64,000 bases of DNA from the NCBI RefSeq assembly GCF_030272615.1, contig NC_081415.1, forward strand, positions 372,351,009-372,415,008, in the 5' to 3' direction. How positions within the stretch are numbered: position 1 is the stretch's first letter; each line of letters begins with the position of its first letter. The stretch comes from Cryptomeria japonica. Lineage: Eukaryota; Streptophyta; Pinopsida; Cupressales; Cupressaceae. Positions 23,547 to 33,761 of this stretch are shown piece after piece. The notes under the pieces are model-generated. The model was given only the letters and a program-made list of their open reading frames with translations, searched no databases and was not told the DNA's origin. Position numbers and translations under genes: made by a program.

Positions 23547-25249
23547 TGTAGCGTCGTAAATTGTACGCACTTGCTAGGGTGGTACAATTTCACACCTAGT
23601 TTAGCACCCGCCTTGGCGCATTTTGCATTTTGCATTGCATTTCCCCTTTAGCACTTAATTAATTAAATTAATTAGGTCTAAGGTCCTATTTTATCATCTC
23701 CCATATCATAAAGTTGGGCCCTTTCATTAAAGTGTGCCCCTTTCATTTTATTCTTCCAATACATCATTTAATCAAAAACCCTAATTAGGTCCTATTTTGA
23801 ACTTGGGGGCTTGATTTCGGGGGTCAAAACATCTCGAAATCACCTGTAACTTCGAGATTCTCTCTAAAATCATCATATCTGACGGCCCTGAAAATTTGGT
23901 GAAAAGTTGTCGGGACCATGGCGCCCGTGCAACATGGTCCCGAACATTTTTCCCGAAATTTTGGGAGCACGATCCAATCATAAAATAAAGCTTAACCCCA
24001 AGAAATTGGCGGGATATTCAATCTCTAGGTCGGCCAAAATACGAATTTACAACCTAGGGTTTCATACATAAAAGCTCTCTTTCCTCATTTGAAGGGATCC
24101 GATTTTTGTTTCCAGGAACTTCATATGCAGCGAAAGAGCATATCTTTGAAGACTTCAACAACACTCAACATCATTCTATCAAGCATCTATCAAATTCATT
24201 CATTCATCCAATTAGGGCTTGGAAGACATTGAAGAACAATAAGAAATTACCGACTGAAGATTGGCTTGTACTCCTCCCTTGAGGGTTGGGTATGATTTTG
24301 TATTGTTTTCATGTCTTTGCATAATCTTTGATATATCCTTTATTCATGCTTTAGATCACATTGCATCTTGATTTAGAGCATTTACATTATCATTTACAAA
24401 CAATTAGGGTTTACTTTCTAGGTTGCTCTAGTTTGCTTTCTTGCATTTTGGACCTTGCACACACACTAGGTCTGCACACACAATACATTTTACAATACAA
24501 CTTGGCTATTCGTGGAGGTGGAAATCACTGAAGTGGGGGTTTGACTAAGGCAAAACCCTATATAGCCGCCCAAACACCTTTTCAGATATAAGTGCAGGTT
24601 TCGGGACTCGGACGACGCCGCAGGTTGCAGATCCGGGAGAAGCAGACTGAGACCGACCTTCCCACCAAATTTCAGAGAAAAAGACCAGGACAGGGGCGTG
24701 GGGCGCCCTGGTCCTGCCAAGACAGGGGCGCTGGGTGCCCTGGTCCCCTCTGGGCGCCCTGGTCCCTACTGGGTGCCCTGGTCCCTGGGACAGTGGCGCT
24801 GGGCGCCCTGGTCCGACAGCATTTTCAGCATTTTTGACAGCTTTTTCCAAAGTGCAAAAACAGCAGTTTCCGGAGCAGTTTCAGGGGCAGAATTAGGACA
24901 GTGGCGCCCGTGCCCCCGTCCCGAACATTTTCAGTCAGATTTTAACTCTGGGTACGCATTTTCATTCTTGTCTTATCCTTGTGTTTACAGCTTTCCATCA
25001 TTTAAGTTCAATTCTGCAATCTTGTCATTAGTTCCTACTTGCATTTTGAGGTTAGGGATTGAACTTGCATCATTTGATCTTCCAATTTCAACAAAGGAAT
25101 AGAAATCCTAATAGATATCCCGTGGCTCTCTCTTTCACAAAAAGAAGTAGCCAATTGTGCGATATGTCTAGGCTCTTTCGTATTCCGTAATGTGTGTCAA
25201 AAGGTAGGATTAGGGCATGTTAACCTAGTCTCGCTTTTTCCCCTACACA
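23547..25249. mobile_element. Solo LTR (about 1.7 kb) inside copia-2 between protease and integrase
   Basis: A segment beginning TGTAGCGTCG and ending CCCTACACA is flanked by an exact 5-bp TSD GTATG (23542-23546 and 25250-25254). Removing it restores the copia-2 reading frame. No internal coding domains, primer site or second LTR are seen, which fits a solo LTR left by LTR-LTR recombination. It is notably CpG- and GC-rich for this window. Orientation was not determined. Confidence 0.85.
24690..24815. repeat. GC-rich tandem repeat of GGGYGCCCTGGTCC
   Basis: At least five copies of GGGCGCCCTGGTCC or GGGTGCCCTGGTCC, separated by short variable spacers, lie inside the solo LTR. Related GGCGCC-containing phrases recur near 23919 and 24898. 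Open frames across this block on both strands follow from its composition. Confidence 0.9.
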
Positions 25250-27944
25250 GTATGCAAAGATAGATGATACCTGGTTATGGCATAAAAGGTTTTTTCATGT
25301 AAATTTTGATAATCTGATCAAAATAAGTAAGAAGCACCGAGTAAGAGGTCTACCGAGTCTTGAAAAAACTAAGAATGTTATGTGCCGAGGATGCCAGATG
25401 GGTAAGATGACAAGATCAAGCTTTACAAGTAAGTCTTACACTTTTAAGGGAATTTTAGATCTAGTGCATACTGATCTTTGTGGTCCTATGAAAGTTCAAA
25501 GTTATTATGGTGATAAATATTTTATATTATTTGTGGATGACTATTCAAGGATGATGTTAGTAATGTTTTTAAAAGAAAAATCAGAAGCTTTTCAAATGTT
25601 TAAATGGTACAAGGCAAGAGTTGAAAATGAAACAAGAAGACAACTAAAATGTCTTAGATCAGATAGAGAAGGAGAGTTCACATCTGATGAATTCAATTTA
25701 TTTTGCAATGATCATGGTATTAAAAGACAAGTCTCTGCATCGAGAACTCCACAACAGAATGGAATAGCTGAGAGAAGAAACAGATCTATTGTGGATTGTG
25801 CTAGAACATTGATGATTGAAAAGAAGGTGCCACAAACATTTTGGAGAGAAGCAATAAGCACAACAGTTTACACCTTGAACCGAGTACAATTGAAGAAAGG
25901 TACTTTGAAGACACCATATGAAATTTGGTATGATAAGAAACCTAATGTTAGTTATTTTAAAATCTTTGGAAGTAGATGCTATGTTCACAAAGATGATAGA
26001 AATGGCAAGTTTGATCAGAAAAGGGAAGAAGGAACATTTCTAGGTTATTCTTCTAGAAGCAAAGCATTTAAATGTCTGATCAAATCATCTAACAAAATAG
26101 TAGAAAGTGCAAATGTGAAAATTGATGAATTTGTAGAAAGAAATGATGAAGGAAATTCCAAGGAACCAAAAGACTATGATGAATTTATCTATGTTCAACT
26201 GCGAAGTCTTATCGAGAAGACTGTTGAAGAAAATGAAGAGAATATCCAGTTACCGAGTGATGAAGAAGATCATATAGAGCCTACCGAACCTGTATTAGCC
26301 AAGTATGTCAGAAGACATCATGCACCAAGTCAGCTCATAGGAGATAAGGATGATCCAGTGATGACAAGGAACAAACTGAGACAGAACACATGTTTGATAT
26401 CTAAATTTGAACTGAGAATAGTGAAAGAGGCATTTAACAGTGAAGATTGGATAAATACTATGACAGAAAAGATTGATCAAATAAAGAAGAATGACACGTG
26501 GACACTAATCCCAAGACTGAAGGACAAAAATGTAATCGGTACAAAGTGGATTTTCAGAAACAAGCTAAATGAAAAGGGAGAGGTCATTCGAAACAAAGCA
26601 AGACTAGTTTGCAAAGGTTATGCTCAAGAAGAAGGAATTGATTATGGTGAAACTTTTGCACCTGTTGCTAGACTTGAAGGAGTAAGAACATTATTGGCCT
26701 ATGCTGCTTTCAAAAACTTCAAGGTATATCAAATGGATGTCAAATCTGCATTTTTTAATGGAATATTAGAAGAAGAAGTTTTTACTGAACAACCTGAAGG
26801 ATTTGTTGAAGACAAGAATAAAGATCAGGTATGTAAATTGAACAAAGCTTTATATGGTCTGAAACAAGCACCTAGAGCATGGTATGAAATATTGCACTCT
26901 TATTTGATTAAGATTGGTTTTATAAAGACAAGTGAGAACAACAATATGTACATGAAGAATGATGAAAATGGAGTACTGATCTCAGCCATATTTGTTGATG
27001 ATATTATATTTTGTGGTAATGACTCTTTATGAAAGAACTTTGGAAATGAAATGAGCAAAGAATTTAAGATGTCATTAATTGGTGAGATAAAGTATTTTAT
27101 AGGTTTACAGATACTGTAAATGAAAAATGAGATTTTCATTACTCAATCCAAGTACATAAAGGAAATCTTGAAGAAATTTGGAATGGAGGATTCAAAACCA
27201 GTAAGTACTCCTATGACTACCAACTGTAAATTATCAAAGAATGATGAATCTGCATCTGTTGATGAGACACTTTACCGATCCATGATTGGAAAGCTACAAT
27301 ATGTTGTTCATAGCAGACCAGACATAACACATGCAGTAGGTATAGTTGCAAGATTCTCTGCAGATCCTAAGGAAACACACATGACAACAATCAAAAGAAT
27401 TTTTAGATACTTGAAAGGCACAAAGGATTATGGCTTAGTATATCAGAGGGGAAATGATTTTGATTTAAAAGTTTATACTGATGTTGATTGGGCAGGCAAC
27501 ATTGATGATAGAAAAAGCACAAGTGGAGGAGCTTTCTTTTTAGGAGAAAGACTAGTGAGTTGGCTTAGCAAGAAACAAGGATGTGTTTCACAGTCAACAA
27601 CAGAAGTTGAATACGTTGCTGTAGCATTGAATTGTACCAACATCGCATGGATCAAACAACTATTGGAAGGTATAAATGAGAAAGTTATCGAGCCAGTAAC
27701 TATATTCTGTGACAATACTAGTGCCATTAATATTTCAAAAAATCCTATTATGCACTCTAAGACAAAGCACATCTCTATCAAATATCATTATCTTAGAGAA
27801 GAAGCTCAAGAGAAGAAAGTGGTGTTGGAATATGTTAGCACAAAGGAACAAATAGCAGATATCTTCACCAAGCCACTACCAAGGGACACTTTTGAATATC
27901 TCAGAAGTAAGCTAGGTGTCCTACCCCTATCTTCTACTCACTGA

Positions 27945-28340
27945 CCGAGTTTGGTGAAAGCATCAATCTGATAACTCTATCGAATATCTTTCAGGAGTTG
28001 ATGTTGCATTACACCCTTTAGGATGTTTTCTAAAGGTGTACAAGAATTATTACAAGAAACAATACAGAGAACAAGAATTGAAGACAAAATGCTTTGACCA
28101 AGACAGAATTGACACACAACAACAAGAAATCACTTCATACAGAAATAAATTATGTTTTAGTTCTTTACTTTCTAGCATTGTTGTCAAAGGGGGAGAAGAC
28201 TACAGATTGGAAAGAAGACTGAAGCAAAGAGGAGAAGTCTAATGTATGGGGGAGAGCATTTCAGCGTTTCAGAATCACAGCAATCTGAATCTTTTAAGGT
28301 CAAATCAATTGGTTTTGCCATCAATGCCAAAGGGGGAGAT
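27945..28340 (+). other. Copia-2 3' untranslated segment with polypurine tract
   Basis: After the RNase H stop there is no supported coding. CAAAGGGGGAGA ends at 28339, directly before the 3' LTR TGTTGGCA. A second purine-rich AAAGGGGGAGAAG occurs at about 28186-28198. Confidence 0.85.
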
Positions 28341-29853
28341 TGTTGGCAATATAGCATTATAACAGACAATGAAAGATTGTTGACATTTCAATAAGGATAT
28401 TGAGAAGGTTGTTGATAATCATGGATATAACTGATTAAGGATGTTTACTGTCTTGATATTATTATTTTGTCATTGATGTCAAGAAATTGATTTTCTAACT
28501 CAGTATGATGTTGTCATATCTTGAGAAGTATGATTTGAAGAATATAAAGATGTCGGTAAAAGACATAGGAAAGATTATGATGAATAAGGGGATGAGTAAG
28601 GTATTCAATGGGCAACTATTACCAAGTCAGACAATGATGAGATCATAATGTTTAGATGGTTTTAACATCATACATATGTTGTAAGTTGTAAGGTTAATAC
28701 TATATTATGTTACCAAACAAAGAACCTAGTCGGTAAACCCTAAGGTTATCACTATCAGTTAATGAAGGTGGAATGTCTACCGAGTGAAGTTTAGTATTTA
28801 TCGAGTTGTAACCGAGCTATAACAGAATGCATTAAATGGTTACATGCGTTATTTAATGAAGGAAGCTGATGAGCTAGAACTGATTAAATGATTGGTATGT
28901 CATGCATGAAGTTTGTTAAGAATCTAAGGCAATGGAAAGTCAGTATGAAGATCTACAGTTCAGATTGAACCGCAATACCTTAGCACAAGTTCCAAGAAAT
29001 ATATGCAAGTTCCAAGGCGGGGTAAAACATTTTCAGATCGAAAGATGCATTGAACCTGGACATCATTGAAGATCTGATGGCTATGATTGATCATGGGAAA
29101 TGTGATCAAGGAGATTAAGCGGTTATCTAATTGTTTATAAATAGGGAACTGTTGATAAACAATGTATGCGGGCAAGTGTATGCACAAGGATGCTACATAG
29201 TGATTACCGAGCACAAAAGCTTGAAGACCTGTTTGAACAATAGAGTATAGAAGCCCAGCAAATGGACAAGATTAGTTCTATGTCTAGATTGTATTGAACA
29301 AATAAGAATCTACTTTAGCATTTTAGATGTGAAGTTGCAGGTAGATTTTTATTACTGTTATTTTGTGAAAGTGACAAAAAATCTCTTAATTGAGTGGACT
29401 TAACAGTCTTATTTGTAAAACCCTCTAGCAAGGTGACATTCTGATTGAGTGTTTGAAATACTTTAACAAGGTCACTTCTAACAAGGTGAAGACCCTAACA
29501 AATCTGAGGGAGATCCCTTAACCGGGTCACATCTAGCAATGTGTTTGTAATCTTTAACAGGATTTGCTTTTAACCGAGCATACTCTAGAAGAGTATATTT
29601 CTTAGTGGGTCCGAAATCCCACAGTGGTTTTTCCCTATTTGGGTTTCCACGTTAAAACTGGTGTTATGAGGTTTATGATGTTTATATGCTTTTGAGTTCG
29701 CATGTTTAACAATTTTGGATATATTACTGAAATATATGTTACCGAGGTTGAATCTGATGTTTTTATGGAAGATTAAGTTTGTATGATTCACCCCCCCCCC
29801 TCTCATCTTGTTGGCTATTGGATCTGTACTTACATTTAGTATCAAAACTATCA
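28341..29853 (+). repeat. Copia-2 3' LTR
   Basis: Direct repeat of 20446-21988 with small differences, including a short deletion in the ACCTAGTCGGTAAA segment and a C-run of 10 (29791-29800). The TATA-like TTTATAAATAGGG is conserved at about 29134. Confidence 0.94.
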
Positions 29854-30339
29854 GTTTCGTGGTAATCGGATGCTTGGTTAGTCGGCAATGAAATTACACC
29901 AGAATGAGCCGCAAGAAAAATTAATTTTTTTTAGTTTTTTGCATAGTTTGAAGCAGTTTGCAAAAGGAAATACTGAGTTTTTCTCAAAAGGAATAAGGTG
30001 CCAATATTAGATGGGAAGAATATATTTCTTGAGTTATTTTAATAAATGATTTAAGAATGTATATTATGAAAGTATCTTTTGAGAAACATATATTTGATCT
30101 TTTAAATAAGAGACTAAATATATTGCAAAGGAAGTAATGAATGTTATGTCCACAAGGCACTTCTTGTATCCAACCAATTTGGTTTCAACTTTGTTGCTCA
30201 TTACCGAGGATTTTGTGTTACTAAGATTGTAGGTTACAGAGGAGTTGAAAGGTAATCCACATAAATCATTGGCAGTTCAAGATGCAAACATTATGGATAA
30301 TGATAGGCAACATCTCTGAATTTGCCAAAGGAAATAATA

Positions 30340-30670
30340 CGGATGTGTATGGAACAGCACGTTGTGCTTCTACCTCCTTGAGACACTATGCATTGTGTTT
30401 TCAAAATGGAGAATATAATGTGCAACTCCACTTTGCAAGACAGTAATAATCCAACAATTGATAATGCATTTGAGGCATTGGCTGCTCGGACAATGTCAAA
30501 GGCTGAATACAGATCAATTGGAGAAGTTTAATACATATCAACTGGAGAAGTTTCAGAATCGTCAAGCTTTTATCATTATAGACTTGCCTTGGAGTTCTAC
30601 ACATATTTCACGTCTCCATTAATAAGATGATATGCTGACATTGTTGTGCATCAGAAGTTTGTTGCATCAT
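30340..30670 (+). pseudogene. RNB exoribonuclease-like fragment (DIS3/RRP44 type) in the LARD left LTR
   Basis: Read in one frame, the segment gives MCMEQHVVLLPP, then AFEALAARTMSKAEY, STGEV, FYHYRLALEFYTYFTSP and, after one extra codon and a TGA, YADIVVH. This order and spacing match the C-terminal part of the RNB catalytic domain: the family signature is H-Y-x-L, Y-x-x-FTSP, [IL]RRYAD, xxVH. In-frame stops (within the STGEV region and in place of the second Arg) show it is not functional. The same fragment is in the other LTR, so it was acquired before the LARD inserted. It is probably a reverse-transcribed or transduced host gene piece. Identity beyond the RNB family is inference. Confidence 0.6.
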
Positions 30671-32048
30671 ATTCAAACACCATTTCAAGCAAGGGATCTG
30701 TGAACAAAAAGAATATTTGATGATTCAAGTGTTTGACTATGATTATGCATCAGTTGATGATAGTTCTGGTTTCACAACAGTACCTATAGCACCAGTGGTA
30801 TCTGCATATATAAAAGTGGTCTTTGTGAACCCATATCATACAAGGTAGAAATGAAATTGCTAGTGGTCCATTAGATTATGCATAACTTCCACAGATTATG
30901 TTAATTGCCCATGCTCAAGGTTTTCTCCGTAAGAGAGAAACAAATGCCAGAGAAGGAGGAATTTAGTGCGTGGTTGTCAAAGTTTTAATTCATGTGAACT
31001 CAACTTCGTCCAATCCAGTTGTTCTGGATGAAGAGACGGCAGTGGAAGAGAAGTTACACTAGAACAACATGAGAAGTATTATTCATCCATTTCAATGCAC
31101 TGTATTCCGATCATTTATGGAAGTCTTATTGCAAACCACCACCTGCAGCCCTAACCCTATCGGGTATCAACAATAGTATGAATACATCACTCTGATGGAC
31201 AAGAGCTACTCTGATGGAGTTATCAAGCATCGAGGTAGGTGGAAATGATATCCCCCAACATTGCAAGTTACCCCGATGAAGATATCCAAAGACGAGGAGT
31301 TTTCATCGGGCATCGACATAACATTTTTTGCCCTCTTCCAATGCCCGATGAGTTCCGATGGAGATCATTAAGGTAATGAACTTTAATTTTTAATTTGGTA
31401 ATTAGTTGAGTATGAAAATATTCTGTTTGCATCCTTCTCGGGTAATAATTTATATTTTCCCGAAATCCTTCTAAGTAATGTTTTTATTTTTGATCTTTTA
31501 ATGAAATGTTTTCAAAGATCATTAATTAAGCATGTATATTGGAGAATTTTTAGGATCATCAAAGGTATTTTTGATTTTTATTTTTATTTATTTACATCCT
31601 GCAATCATTACAATAATTTATTGAAAGCATTTTGTCCCATATTGATTACAATATTTTTCTAGGACAAAGTTTATTTTCACTAGTTATATTTTAGGGATTA
31701 TTTATTAAAGATGTTATATTTAAATATCCCTAATGTATAATTTTATTTACCAATAACATTTTATGCCATCTTGGGTGTAGATTGATTTTATTTATCTTTC
31801 CTCGGACAGGGAGTATTTTTCACCAAAAGTTTAATTTAATGATTTATATTATCATTATCTTTAAAATGGCAATTTTGTTTTTGATTAATGAAAAATCAGG
31901 TTTTGAAGGGGCCCTGAAACCCTTTACAAGCAAGACTTAAACAGAAAAGTCATGAGAAATAGAGAGGAACAAAACCAAAAAGAAAAAGCTAGCAGAAAAC
32001 CGAAGAAAACCCACAAAAGCCCCGAAAAGCCAGCAGGCCTTCCAGGAA

Positions 32049-33529
32049 TTAGATTTTTTCCAAGGCTTTAGCCAGGGTGTTGCTAATTTCTTGCAACTCT
32101 TTGATGTTGTCTTTGAAGTTGGGAGGATCCTTAGCAGTAGCAGCCACAACTTTCTTGATACTGGCCCTGGTTCTCTTCGCAGTCCCGCCCGTCTGGGTAG
32201 CATCACCACTTCCAGTCTGGATGGTCTCCTCCTCTAGGTCAAGATCCACAACCAGTTTAGGAGTATGGTCAAAGACCTTGGCGATGTCCTCCAGGTTTTT
32301 GGTGACAGCAAAGAGGATACTTGGGATAACTCCCATCAGATTTTTCATCGCTTCTTTTCCCTCTTCCAACAATTTTACCTTGTTCTCCATTTCCTGCTTC
32401 CAATTAATATGCTCTCTATTTTCATCCTCCCTCTTTTTATCCGAATTTATCCCTTTTTTTCCAGTTTTTTCAGGGTTTCGTAGGTCCATCTGTTGAAATC
32501 CATTCTGGCCTCTGAGAGCTTCTTGAGATTATCAAAGATAAGCCCCTCACCAGCACTTTCCTTGTCCTTGCTATCCTTGTCCTCAGTCAGGTTCTTCTCA
32601 GAGTCTTTGTTTATTTCCTTCTCAGAATTAACTTCGGTTTCCTCATTATCCTTGGGAACCGTTTCTTCCATCAGATGGCTATTGTCTTTACCAAGGTGAT
32701 CGCTTGGAATAGGGCTATCTTGGTCAAGCTCAAAGTCTCCACTTTCTTCCTCGTTGCCCAACTCCTCTTCTTTCCAGTTGTCTTCACTGTTTGATTCGTC
32801 CATCTCCATACCACTGCTTTCCTTAACAATGTCCTTTGTTTCCAACCCGAGGGCACTTTTCCTTTTCTTGCTAGATGACGCCTTCTCCTTGCTAGTTTCT
32901 CACTCTTCCATCTTTCTCTTACCCGAGGAAGTGGAAATCCGCTTATTTTCCTGCAGAGTGAGGGTTTTTCAATGCTCATAGATGAGCAGCAGGAGCCCAC
33001 AATGGAGAATCGGGTTGGAAGGGTTAGTCCTGTATTTGTTGAGGGACCTGGAAAGGGACCGAAAAAGGTAGTAGGGCAGAGACACCTTTTTGTCATGTCT
33101 GAAATGGTTTAAGAGCAGGAAGTGGTAGGTGTGGGCCCTGGAGAAATGGCCTTCAACCGTGATATACTGCATGATTGCGTTCAGGACCTAGCCCCACAAC
33201 TTCTTGATGTTTGCAGCTTCATAGTAGCCTCCGGTAGCCTTGCCAATTTTAGCCTGCTCTTTCTCTTTCCGCAGGAACAAGTTAACCGCATTGTTGGAGA
33301 CCTTGAGGTCTTGAAAGAAGTTAAGCCCAGTGTGGGGCATTCCAGTCACAGTTGAAATAAGCCCAGCGTCCAGCTTAAATTTAACTCCATAAAGTTTAAA
33401 AGAGCCATTAGACCAGTTTTCAAAAATCTTGGAAATGACTAAGTTAACCCTACCTTTGTCATAGTCCTCGAGCTTTTCCATGAAGCTGGTAAGAGAGCCC
33501 TTCTCCAGTTTTGCCTGAACTTTTGGCAT
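32049..33529 (-). pseudogene. Unrecognised ORF carried 3' of the LINE ORF2
   Basis: The reading frame starts at 33529 (MPKVQAKLEKGS) and runs leftward past a TAG at 33188, then about 32.85-33.17 kb, with further stops. It becomes a long acidic, Lys/Glu-rich low-complexity region (32845-32447) and shifts frame in an A-run near 32455. The last piece (32489-32049) is a coiled-coil-like Glu/Lys region ending KALEKI. The N-terminal part (GLISTVTGMP, then HTYHFLLLNHFRH) is loosely reminiscent of plant-transposon-associated domains, but I cannot name it. Because the flanking TSDs enclose both this and the LINE, they probably moved as one transcript. Confidence 0.5.
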
Positions 33530-33761
33530 TGCTTTCCAGGTCGACGTGTTGTTGGGTTCTTCACGTCATAGGTCTCCTCCCATTTTCAGTTGCGGGCTAT
33601 CTGCTCTGTTTCTCTGCAAATTGAGACCTTCTTTCCCGATGCTACTCAAGTTTTCGCACTGAGTAACCCACAAAGCGTGCGGCGATTTATTGGAGATAGT
33701 AGGAGATCTGCCGCAATGCCAAGTGATGATGGCCTTTCCAGCAAGGCATAAATGATGCTTT

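Larger units (their letters stand above)
22053..27944 (+). pseudogene. Copia-2 gag-pol polyprotein, interrupted by a solo LTR
   Basis: Gag begins at ATG 22053 in one frame; near 22670 a one-base loss shifts the frame, and gag continues to 23546 with an intact zinc knuckle (CFNCDKIGHIASNCP) and protease motif (IIDSGCSHHM, about 23200). A solo LTR then splits the frame at 23547-25249. Coding resumes at 25255 with the integrase H2C2 motif and D-D-E core ([19 protein letters not shown], Glu where the second Gly is usual; AERRNRS), then RT ([16 protein letters not shown]) to a TGA at 27030. It continues past a TAA at 27117 into RNase H (YTDVDWAGN, SQSTTEVEY with Val for Ala, FCDNTSAINI), ending at 27944. 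Each lesion is local; the flanking reading frame is preserved. Confidence 0.93.
20446..29853 (+). mobile_element. Copia-2: Ty1/copia retrotransposon inserted in the LARD left LTR
   Basis: LTRs of 1543 bp (20446-21988) and 1513 bp (28341-29853) flank copia-type gag-pol. The LTRs start TGTTGGCAATATAGC and end ACTATCA. The TSD is GTTTT on the left and GTTTC on the right; the uninterrupted site in the right LARD LTR (near 58077) reads GTTTC, so the left copy carries a single C-to-T change. A Met-tRNA primer site and a polypurine tract are in place. Coding is broken by a solo LTR insertion, one frameshift and two stops. It shares gag, pol and LTR motifs with copia-1 and belongs to the same broad lineage. 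Confidence 0.95.

Noticed and set aside
24545-25102. Several open frames of 76-134 codons on both strands
   Set aside because: They arise from the GC-rich tandem repeat of the solo LTR and show only Pro/Gly/Arg-rich composition.
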